Assembly (NCBI GenBank): GCA_002011415.1
Contig: MTNI01000044.1
Coordinates: 3,447-10,163, forward strand
Origin: Candidatus Acetothermia bacterium JdFR-47
Lineage (GTDB): Bacteria > Bipolaricaulota > Bipolaricaulia > Bipolaricaulales > Bipolaricaulaceae
Reading direction: 5' to 3'
Length of the DNA stretch: 6,717 nucleotides
Shown here: positions 1 through 5,053 of the stretch, piece after piece
How the letters are laid out: every line of letters begins with the position of its first letter
How positions within the stretch are numbered: position 1 is the first letter of the stretch
Made by a program: the position numbers and the translations under genes
The notes under the pieces: generated by a model
The model's input: only the letters and a program-made list of their open reading frames with translations
Told to the model about the DNA's origin: nothing
The model's database searches: none

Positions 1-398
1 GCTGCCCACAGCGCCTTCTGAGTGGGCCTTGCCACGCGGAGGGTAATGAGCCACCTGTCGGGGGGACGGCGGAGGCGTGCCAGCTCGACCCCCGGCTTCC
101 AAATCTCTTCCGGCCGGAATGGGGCAATGGCCTCCACGGGGTTTGCTAGCCCTTCCTCTGTTACGCGCCACAGGCGTTTTGTCCCGCTGGTCCCGGGACG
201 CCTGCAAGCCGCGAGCAGCGCTTGGATCAGCTCCGGCAGTGAGTCCGCCCCGTAGCGGGCGGCCCCCTGGCTCACGGCGGTCCACCGGGGAGCAGGGGCT
301 TTGTCTGGGGAGATGCGCATGTAGATGGGGGGAAAGTAGGGGTTAAGGGCTCGGATCTCGATCCACTTGCGCCTGCCCTCACTGCGCCACAGGGCCAT
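1..398 (-). CDS. Hypothetical protein, N-terminal part (runs off left edge)
   Basis: An uninterrupted minus-strand frame begins at ATG 398-396 and stays open for 132 codons to the window edge. It starts MALWRSEGRRKWIEI and ends in the window with PTQKALWA. An in-frame TAA at 413-411 leaves this ATG as the only standard start at the 5' end. Third positions are mostly G or C, as in the neighbouring genes, and the protein is plausible in composition: rich in Arg, Pro, Trp and Leu, with no predicted signal peptide or membrane segment. I do not recognise the family. No Shine-Dalgarno precedes the ATG (the bases before it read TCTCCTTGGT), so translation may be leaderless or depend on leader structure. 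It diverges from the uracil-DNA glycosylase gene across a structured intergenic region. That it is a real gene is fairly sure; its function is unknown. Confidence 0.7.
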   Translation of the reverse strand, partial: MALWRSEGRRKWIEIRALNPYFPPIYMRISPDKAPAPRWTAVSQGAARYGADSLPELIQALLAACRRPGTSGTKRLWRVTEEGLANPVEAIAPFRPEEIWKPGVELARLRRPPDRWLITLRVARPTQKALWA

Positions 399-407
399 AC
401 CAAGGAG

Positions 408-413
408 ATTTTA
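408..413 (-). promoter_or_regulatory. Possible proximal -10 element (TAAAAT)
   Basis: TAAAAT on the minus strand lies 9 bases before the ATG at 398. A transcript from it would start within a few bases of that ATG, giving a nearly leaderless mRNA, which fits the missing Shine-Dalgarno. No matching -35 is seen 16-19 bp upstream (that DNA is ACCGGG-like and inside a hairpin), so this is weak. It is an alternative to the distal promoter at 532-562. Confidence 0.25.
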
Positions 414-414
414 C

Positions 415-455
415 AAAGGAAAGAGGGCGTCCCGGTCCCCCTCACCGCGACGCCC
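415..455 (-). terminator. Terminator/attenuator-like hairpin upstream of the gene at 398
   Basis: Positions 425-431 (GGGCGTC) and 449-455 (GACGCCC) are perfect inverted repeats. Inside them, 433-436 (CGGT) pairs with 444-447 (ACCG), with one mismatch (432/448) and a 7-base loop: 11 pairs in total. Read on the minus strand, the stem is followed at once by TCTTTCCTTT (424-415), a U-rich tract with seven U in ten. This is the layout of an intrinsic terminator, placed 17 bases before the ATG of the downstream gene. If transcription starts at the distal promoter, it would be a leader attenuator. It could instead be an operator-type palindrome. The U tract is interrupted by C, so strength is uncertain. 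Confidence 0.4.
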
Positions 456-469
456 CGAAACCAACGCTG

Positions 470-503
470 CGGCCTTAGGCCGGCTCAGCGGGCCTCGCCG
501 AGC
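470..503. repeat. Two adjacent GC-rich dyads in the intergenic region
   Basis: Positions 470-482 form an odd-length palindrome, CGGCCT-T-AGGCCG. It is followed directly by an 8-base stem (483-490 with 496-503, one A/C mismatch, 5-base loop GGCCT). Neither is followed by a T-rich tract on either strand, so neither looks like a terminator. Both would fall in the 5' leader of the minus-strand gene if that gene is transcribed from the promoter at 532-562. Confidence 0.4.
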
Positions 504-531
504 GGTTCTCGATCGTCGACTGATTGTAACC

Positions 532-562
532 ATTATACGACAAAAAGTCAAGTCGTAACCAA
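532..562 (-). promoter_or_regulatory. Candidate minus-strand promoter with 19 bp spacer
   Basis: On the minus strand, TTGGTT (562-557) is followed after exactly 19 bp by a perfect TATAAT (537-532). Transcription would begin near A525 or A524 and reach the ATG at 398 after a leader of about 127 nt. The -35 matches the consensus only in TTG and the spacer is long, so unaided activity should be low. This geometry is typical of promoters driven by MerR-type activators that distort the spacer. The -10 match is seen directly; the regulatory reading is inference. Confidence 0.45.
536..557. promoter_or_regulatory. Inverted repeat in promoter spacer (possible operator)
   Basis: TACGAC (536-541) and GTCGTA (552-557) are perfect 6-base inverted repeats separated by 10 bases. 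They fit almost exactly between the -35 and -10 of the minus-strand promoter, so a dimeric regulator bound here would lie on the spacer. No regulator gene is visible in the window. Confidence 0.4.
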
Positions 563-600
563 TTATCTTAGCAAGAATGTTATACAGAAAACAGTGGACC

Positions 601-630
601 TTGACTCCTCCGACGCGGTGCCAGTAAAGT
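601..630 (+). promoter_or_regulatory. Candidate promoter for the uracil-DNA glycosylase gene
   Basis: TTGACT (601-606, five of six consensus bases) is followed after 18 bp by TAAAGT (625-630, four of six). The predicted start, near 637, is only about 7 bases before the ATG at 644, so the mRNA would have almost no leader. That agrees with the lack of a clear Shine-Dalgarno there. Confidence 0.4.
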
Positions 631-643
631 CGTATTGCGGAAA

Positions 644-1255
644 ATGAAAGTCAAGACACAGCTGACCATCTCCCTTGAGGACCTCGCCCGACGGGCCCAG
701 GATTGCCGACGGTGCGGGCTTGCCCAAACCCGCACCAACCTCGTCTTCGGCGAGGGCAACCCTCATGCGGATCTCATGTTCGTGGGCGAGGGTCCGGGGG
801 AGGTTGAAGATCAGACCGGCAGGCCCTTCGTGGGCCCGGCTGGGCAGCTCTTGACCCAGATCCTGGCCTCGGTGGAGATAGAGAGGGAGGAGGTATACAT
901 CACCAACGTGGTGAAGTGCCGCCCTCCCGGCAACCGGGTTCCCACGCGCCAGGAGATGGACGCCTGCTGGGATTGGCTGGCGGCCCAGGTCGCCCTCATC
1001 AAGCCCAGAATCATCGTCACCCTAGGAAACGCCGCCACCCAGAGGTTACTCGGGAAGACCGAGGGGATCGGTCAATTGCGGGGAAGGTTCTACAGGTGGA
1101 AGGGTGGGATCGAGATCTTCCCCATGTTCCACCCCAGCTTCCTCCTCAGGAACCCGAGCAAGAAAAAGGGAAGCCCAAAATACTTGACATGGCTGGATAT
1201 CCAAACGGTGAAGGAGAGGCTCTCTCTCCTCCGCTCCCAGACCCGGGCAAGCTGA
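644..1255 (+). CDS. Family 4 (UDGa-type) uracil-DNA glycosylase, [4Fe-4S]
   Basis: This enzyme removes uracil, the product of cytosine deamination, from DNA and so starts base excision repair. The 203-residue product has the family's usual length and layout. Motif 1 is GEGPGEVED (48-56), where family 1 enzymes have GQDPY, followed by the family block TGRPFVGPAGQLL. The NVVKCRPPGNR block is at 88-98, and HPSFLLRNPSKK (163-174) holds the His of the second active-site motif. Cys21, Cys24, Cys92 and Cys108 are in the positions that bind the iron-sulfur cluster in this family. I chose ATG 644; a TTG at 635 in the same frame is possible and would add only three residues. The 3' end overlaps the TPR gene by 67 bases, suggesting co-transcription. 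The family is common in thermophiles and also found in mesophiles. Function is quite certain; regulation is not shown. Confidence 0.95.
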   Translation: MKVKTQLTISLEDLARRAQDCRRCGLAQTRTNLVFGEGNPHADLMFVGEGPGEVEDQTGRPFVGPAGQLLTQILASVEIEREEVYITNVVKCRPPGNRVPTRQEMDACWDWLAAQVALIKPRIIVTLGNAATQRLLGKTEGIGQLRGRFYRWKGGIEIFPMFHPSFLLRNPSKKKGSPKYLTWLDIQTVKERLSLLRSQTRAS

Positions 1256-1716
1256 CCGAGGCGGAGCGGGAGGAGCTGTGCGCCCGTGCCCTGGCCCGGG
1301 CGGAGGAACTCCGCCGGGCAGGGCGATACCAGGAGGGGATCGACCTCCTGGTGGACGTGTTGCGGTACGGGGTCGAAAAGGCCCAGGTTTACTTCCGGCT
1401 TGGCAACCTCTATTTCGACTCCGGCGACCTTTCCCGCGCCGAATACGCCTACAAGCGCGCCATTGAGGAAGATCCCAAGCACGCCTCCGCCCACCACAAC
1501 CTGGGGGTGGTATACCGCCGGCAGGGCAAGATCGCCCAGTCCGTGAAGATGCTGAAGAAGGCGAAGAAACTGGAGATTCGCTATCCCCGTCCGGTGAAGC
1601 TCAACCCAGAGCAGAAGAAGCTTATTAAGAGGATGGCACTTCCAATGCTCGCGGTGCCGATCATCGCCCTGGCAGTGGTGCTCCTTCTCATCTACCTTGT
1701 GACCCGGGTCATCTAG
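1189..1716 (+). CDS. TPR-repeat protein with C-terminal membrane anchor
   Basis: The 175-residue product has about three tetratricopeptide repeats, roughly residues 31-64, 65-98 and 99-132. The clearest runs are VYFRLGNLYFDSGDLSRAEY and HHNLGVVYRRQGKIAQSVK. A basic linker (KKLIKR) leads to one hydrophobic helix at about 150-173, which ends the protein at TRVI, so it should be a tail-anchored membrane protein with the repeats in the cytoplasm. TPRs are protein-binding scaffolds; no partner can be named. The frame is open further upstream, but that part is a shadow of the glycosylase gene. ATG 1189 is the last in-frame ATG before the repeats. It gives a 67-base overlap and an unconserved-looking 20-residue lead, and its nearest purine-rich stretch is about 18 bases away, so the start is uncertain. 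The 3' end overlaps the convergent adenylyltransferase gene by 8 bases. Confidence 0.8.
   Translation: MAGYPNGEGEALSPPLPDPGKLTEAEREELCARALARAEELRRAGRYQEGIDLLVDVLRYGVEKAQVYFRLGNLYFDSGDLSRAEYAYKRAIEEDPKHASAHHNLGVVYRRQGKIAQSVKMLKKAKKLEIRYPRPVKLNPEQKKLIKRMALPMLAVPIIALAVVLLLIYLVTRVI
1700..1711. repeat. 12-bp perfect palindrome at a convergent gene junction
   Basis: TGACCCGGGTCA is a perfect palindrome. It lies in the last codons of the TPR gene and includes the TGA stop of the opposing adenylyltransferase gene. With no unpaired loop and no T tract it is a poor terminator; a protein-binding site or chance are alternatives. Confidence 0.5.
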
Positions 1717-2710
1717 CGATGTATTGATCGTACAGGGCCTGGGCCCGGTCCGGATCACGTACCCCTTTCACAATCGCCCGGCCGTCCGGGAACACGGTGA
1801 AGGAGACGCCCTCGATATTCGCGAGGAGCACCCCTTTGTGCAGTCGTACCTCCCCCAGTTGGGAAAGCCGCTCGGCGAGGACGGTGAGGTCCAAGTCTGT
1901 TTTATCACGGGGCAGCACGTGCACCGCATCCCCACATAGGGTGGCGGTGCGGGAGGACCTCCCGAGGAACTCGAACTCCCCCCGTCCGCAGGTGGGGCAG
2001 TCCGCGGCCCGCTCCACGGCCAGCCGTTCCAGCCGCCGCGTCCAAAGATCGAGGTGCAGCAGTTCTCCCGGGTGGAGATCCGGGCTTCCGAGCAGGATCT
2101 GGATCGCGGCCGTGGCTTGGAGGGCGGCCAGGGCCTGCGGCACCGGCCCCAGGATCCCAGCGGTGGCGCAGGTGGGCAGGCTCCCCGGGGGCGGAGGCTG
2201 GGGAAACAGGCACCTGAGGCACGGTCCCTTATCGGGCAGGATGGGCATGGTCATGCCGTAGGTGGCGAGCACGGCCGTGTAGATCCAGGGAACATGGTGT
2301 TTCACGCACGCGTCGTTCACGAGGTACCGGGACTCCATGTTGTCCAAGCCATCCACCACCAGGTCCACGCGGGGGACCAGTTCCTCCGCCTCCCTGGAGC
2401 CGAAGTGGGCGGTGCGCGCCTCTACCTCCGCCTCGGGATCGATCCGCTTCAGGGCCTGGCCCAAGGCTTCGGCCTTGGGCCTGCCCAGGTCTGCGGTGGT
2501 GTAGACGGCCACCCGCTGGAGGTTGGAGAGCTCCACCACGTCGCGGTCCACGAGGATGAGCCGCCTTACCCCGGCGCGGAGGAGGGAGGCGGCGGTGTGT
2601 GAGCCCAGGGCGCCGCAGCCGAGCACGAGCACCCGGGCCCGGTTGAGGCGCCGCTGCCCCTCTTCGCCCACTTGGGGGAGGATCAACTGGCGAGAGAAAC
2701 GCTCTTCCAT
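1709..2710 (-). CDS. ThiF/MoeB/HesA-family adenylyltransferase (E1-like)
   Basis: Enzymes of this family adenylate the C-terminal Gly-Gly of a small ubiquitin-like sulfur carrier (ThiS, MoaD or similar) for thiamine, molybdopterin or other sulfur-transfer pathways. The 333-residue product opens with RFSRQLILPQVG (4-15), followed by the nucleotide loop GCGALG (31-36), the acidic VDRD (54-57), ELSNLQR (60-66), Lys79 and DGLDN (120-124). Two CxxC pairs (Cys164/167, Cys238/241) form the structural zinc site. Cys181 in PTCATAG matches the conserved, sometimes catalytic, cysteine. After the zinc site, residues 245-333 form an extra domain (TLCGDAV at 257-263, TVFPDGRAIVKG at 305-316) that I recall from some ThiF-like proteins; it is not a rhodanese domain. 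ATG 2710 fits the family start exactly, although the frame stays open upstream. No thi or moa gene is nearby, so the carrier is unknown. Confidence 0.88.
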   Translation of the reverse strand: MEERFSRQLILPQVGEEGQRRLNRARVLVLGCGALGSHTAASLLRAGVRRLILVDRDVVELSNLQRVAVYTTADLGRPKAEALGQALKRIDPEAEVEARTAHFGSREAEELVPRVDLVVDGLDNMESRYLVNDACVKHHVPWIYTAVLATYGMTMPILPDKGPCLRCLFPQPPPPGSLPTCATAGILGPVPQALAALQATAAIQILLGSPDLHPGELLHLDLWTRRLERLAVERAADCPTCGRGEFEFLGRSSRTATLCGDAVHVLPRDKTDLDLTVLAERLSQLGEVRLHKGVLLANIEGVSFTVFPDGRAIVKGVRDPDRAQALYDQYIAR

Positions 2711-2773
2711 GGCCCTGTGATTCTGCCAGGTCGGGCGGGGCCGTGCTACTTGGCCGACTTGGGATCGCCGGTT

Positions 2774-2802
2774 TTGGCCAGGCCACCTCAGTGTCGTAGA
2801 AT
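2774..2802 (+). promoter_or_regulatory. Candidate promoter of the lemA operon
   Basis: TTGGCC (2774-2779) is followed after 17 bp by TAGAAT (2797-2802), five of six bases matching the -10 consensus. The start would be near 2809, just before the Shine-Dalgarno, so the leader would be about 14 nt. The site lies in the 112-base gap between divergent genes. I found no convincing promoter for the minus-strand gene in this gap. Confidence 0.45.
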
Positions 2803-2810
2803 GATTTTTC

Positions 2811-2817
2811 AAGGAGG
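2811..2817 (+). promoter_or_regulatory. Strong ribosome binding site of lemA
   Basis: AAGGAGG ends five bases before ATG 2823. It is the only near-perfect Shine-Dalgarno in the window and fixes the lemA start. Confidence 0.85.
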
Positions 2818-2822
2818 CGGAA

Positions 2823-3380
2823 ATGACTGGATTTGTCGTCCTCGGGATTTTTGTCGTCCTGTTCGTGTGGGTGGCCGCCACCTACAACCGCCTTATCCGG
2901 CTCCAGGTGAGGGCGGAGGAGGCGTGGCGGGACATCGACACCTTGCTCAGGAAAAGGGCGGACCTCATCCCGAACTTGGTGGAGACGGTGAAGGGCTACG
3001 CCAGCCACGAGCGGGAGGTGTTCGAGAAGGTGACCGAGGCACGGTCCGCCTCGCTCAAGGCCCGCACCCCTAAGGAACAGGGCGAGGCCGATGACTTCCT
3101 CCAGGCCACCCTGAAGACGCTGTTCGCGGTGGTGGAGAACTACCCTGAGCTCAAGGCCAATGAGAACTTCGTCTCCTTGCAGCGGTCGCTTGAGGACCTG
3201 GAGACCGAGATCGCCCGCTCCCGCCGGTTCTACAACGCCGTGGTGCGGGACCTGAACACGCGGATAAAGGTGTTCCCCTCCAACCTGGTCGCGAACCTGT
3301 TCGGCATCCGCGAGCGGGAGTTCTACACGCTGCCTTCCGAGGAAATGCAAGAGCCGCCCCAGGTTTCGTTCGCCAAATGA
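2823..3380 (+). CDS. lemA: LemA family protein
   Basis: LemA proteins are small, membrane-anchored, helical proteins found widely in bacteria; their molecular role is not established. The 185-residue product has the family's usual length. An N-terminal membrane helix (about 3-20) is followed by TYNRLIRLQVRAEEAW, the hallmark LIPNLVETVKGYASHE (48-63), ENYPELKANENFVSLQ (105-120), LEDLETEIARSRRFYN (123-138), and the closing VFPSNLVANLFG (150-161) with REREFY. The bulk of the protein, which forms a helical bundle in this family, should follow the single anchor. The start is fixed by the strong Shine-Dalgarno. The stop overlaps the next gene as ATGA (3377-3380), so the two are likely translationally coupled. 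LemA next to a DUF2207 membrane protein is a recurring gene pair. Confidence 0.95.
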   Translation: MTGFVVLGIFVVLFVWVAATYNRLIRLQVRAEEAWRDIDTLLRKRADLIPNLVETVKGYASHEREVFEKVTEARSASLKARTPKEQGEADDFLQATLKTLFAVVENYPELKANENFVSLQRSLEDLETEIARSRRFYNAVVRDLNTRIKVFPSNLVANLFGIREREFYTLPSEEMQEPPQVSFAK

Positions 3381-5053
3381 AGCGGTATCTGCTTTTGGCA
3401 GCCCTTGTCCTCCTTCCCCTTTCCGCCTGCGGGGAGTGGATCCAGGACTACCTGATCGACCTAGAAATCCAGTCTGACGGTTACGTGAGCGTGTCTGAAG
3501 AGATTACCGTTTTCTTCGACGTCTCCCGGCACGGCATTTACCGCATGGTCCCGTACTCCTACCGCCTGCCCACCGGGGAGCGCTACAAGCTCCGGATCAC
3601 GGTGGAAGAGGTGCTGGCCAATGGAGCGGAGGTTCCGGTCAAGGTGACCCGGGAGGGGGAATACCTAAAGCTGCGCATCGGCGATCCTGACGTCTTGGTG
3701 AAGGGGGCCGTCACCTACACCATCCGTTACCGGTTGGCCCGGGCGCTCAGGGTCTACGGGGACGAGGTGGAGTTTTACTGGAACGCCATCGGGACCGAAT
3801 GGCCGTGGCAGATCAAGCACGCCCGGGTTACGGTAAGACTCCCTGCTGAGGTACCCCAGGATGCAGTCCGCATTGTGGGTTATCAAGGGTACTTGGGGGC
3901 CCGGGAGGAGTTCCAGCTTGCTTGGGTAGGAGACGTGCTGGTGGGGGAGACCAAGGACCTGGTCCCGGGACAGGGGGTCACGGTGGCGGTGCGGTTCCCC
4001 AAGGGGTACGTGGCTCTTCCCGGGGCCTGGCAGGAGCTTGTGTGGTTCCTTCAGGACAACCTCTATGCCGGGATCCCGCTTTTGGTGCTGTTGGGGATGA
4101 CGGTGCTGTGGTGGCACAAGGGCCGGGATCCCAAGAAGGGCACCATCGCCCCCGCGTTCACCCCCCCGAAGGGGATCGGGCCGGCGGAGGCTGGGGTGCT
4201 GGTGGACGACCGGTTTGACCCGCGGGACCTGTCCGCGGCCATCGTGGGCTTGGCCGTGAAGGGACACCTGCGCCTGCGGGAGGTGTGGGAGGACGAGAGG
4301 GGGAAGGAACCGGACGACTTTGAGCTCATCCGGGAGGAAGGAAAGGAGCCCCTCACGGACTTCGAGGAGGCGCTGCTTGAGGCCCTCTTTGCCGGGGAGG
4401 AGCGCAAGCGGCTTTCCGAGCTCCGCTACAAGCTGTACGAGAAGGTTCCTGGGCTCGCAGCCCGCCTGTACATGGGCCTCACGGAACAGGGCTACTACGC
4501 CGGCAACCCGGACCGGGTGCGGAACCTCTACCGCGGGATCGGCCTGGGCGTGATCGTCCTGGGGTTTGCCTTGGGGGTGTACTTCGCATCCCTGTACCTG
4601 GGGGCGGCGGTGGGCGTGTCCGGCCTGATCATCTGGGCCTTCGCCCGCATCATGCCGAGGAAGACCCGCAAGGGGATGAAGGTTCTGCGGGAGATCCTGG
4701 GCTTGGAGGAGTACATCCGGCGGGCCGAAGTGGAGCGGATAGAGTTCGCCGCGGCGGAGAAGCACTTCGAGGAGCTGCTCCCTTACGCGATGGCCCTCGG
4801 CCTCACCGAGGTGTGGACACACAAGTTCGAGGGTCTGCTCCAGCGGCCGCCCGATTGGTACGACGGCAGGTTCCCCACCTTCGCCCCTTATCTGTTGGGA
4901 TACAGGCTTGCCGCCTTCCATTACGCCGCCCGGTCAGCCGCCACTTCCGTTCCCCGCTCGGCCGCCAAGGGCGGCTGGAGCGGGGGGTCGGGCTTCGGCG
5001 GCGGGGGGTTCTCCGGTGGCGGCATGGGCGGTGGTGGTGGCGGGTCCTGGTAA
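3377..5053 (+). CDS. DUF2207 (YciQ-like) membrane protein with Gly-rich tail
   Basis: The 558-residue product matches the DUF2207 family, whose function is not known. A secretion signal (1-17) ends in LSAC, a good lipobox with Cys18, so lipid attachment is possible. Residues 20-225 are the beta-rich extracellular domain, with the family's YWNAIGTEWPW (134-144). A membrane helix at about 229-246 is followed by the conserved TPPKGIGPAEAGVLVDDRFD (262-281) and DLSAAIVGLAVKG (284-296). Two closely spaced helices lie at about 385-424. Then come EEYIRRAEVERIEF (444-457) and LPYAMALGLTEVWTHKFE (468-485), both typical of the family, and a final tail (about 531-558) almost wholly Gly and Ser ending in SW, also typical. 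It is the middle gene of the operon: it overlaps lemA by four bases and abuts the next gene with no gap. Confidence 0.93.
   Translation: MKRYLLLAALVLLPLSACGEWIQDYLIDLEIQSDGYVSVSEEITVFFDVSRHGIYRMVPYSYRLPTGERYKLRITVEEVLANGAEVPVKVTREGEYLKLRIGDPDVLVKGAVTYTIRYRLARALRVYGDEVEFYWNAIGTEWPWQIKHARVTVRLPAEVPQDAVRIVGYQGYLGAREEFQLAWVGDVLVGETKDLVPGQGVTVAVRFPKGYVALPGAWQELVWFLQDNLYAGIPLLVLLGMTVLWWHKGRDPKKGTIAPAFTPPKGIGPAEAGVLVDDRFDPRDLSAAIVGLAVKGHLRLREVWEDERGKEPDDFELIREEGKEPLTDFEEALLEALFAGEERKRLSELRYKLYEKVPGLAARLYMGLTEQGYYAGNPDRVRNLYRGIGLGVIVLGFALGVYFASLYLGAAVGVSGLIIWAFARIMPRKTRKGMKVLREILGLEEYIRRAEVERIEFAAAEKHFEELLPYAMALGLTEVWTHKFEGLLQRPPDWYDGRFPTFAPYLLGYRLAAFHYAARSAATSVPRSAAKGGWSGGSGFGGGGFSGGGMGGGGGGSW

Larger units (their letters stand above)
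526..566. repeat. Direct repeat GTAACCATTAT / GTAACCAATTAT
   Basis: GTAACCATTAT at 526-536 recurs as GTAACCAATTAT at 555-566, differing by one inserted A. The starts are 29 bp apart, a little under three helical turns. The two copies bracket the spacer of the minus-strand promoter: the left copy contains the -10 on the opposite strand and the right copy contains the -35. This could be a pair of regulator half-sites or chance in AT-rich DNA. Confidence 0.35.

Noticed and set aside
495..525. Possible tRNA T-arm (GGTTCTCGATC)
   Set aside because: The loop reads TTCTCGA, not TTCRANY; there is no acceptor stem or anticodon arm at the right spacing.
367..558. Plus-strand open frame of 63 codons
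   Set aside because: It starts inside the minus-strand gene, crosses the intergenic hairpins and has an Arg/Pro/Ser-rich shadow-like composition with no ribosome binding site.
579..587. TGTTATACA as a -10 region for the plus-strand gene
   Set aside because: No -35-like hexamer lies upstream at usable spacing, and the TTGACT/TAAAGT pair downstream is better placed.
916..1188. Upstream extension of the TPR frame to 916
   Set aside because: The extension is the +1 shadow of the glycosylase gene, whose motifs are intact across it; the product there is low-complexity Pro/Arg/His.
1184..1212. Exact TTGACA at 1184-1189 as a -35 box for the TPR gene
   Set aside because: No -10-like hexamer lies 16-19 bp downstream (the DNA there reads GGTGAA), and the site is inside the glycosylase coding sequence.
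2711..2881. 57-residue N-terminal extension of the adenylyltransferase
   Set aside because: The family begins at the RFSRQ block just after ATG 2710; the extension covers the lemA promoter and start and looks like translated intergenic DNA.
2229..3350. Long minus-strand open frame of 373 codons
   Set aside because: It spans two real genes in antisense and has His/Arg/Pro/Gly-rich shadow composition. The same applies to the 418-codon minus frame at 3665-4921.
4960..5050. GGC/GGT-rich tract as a DNA repeat element
   Set aside because: It is coding sequence for the Gly-rich tail typical of DUF2207 proteins, with mixed Gly codons rather than a DNA-level tandem repeat.
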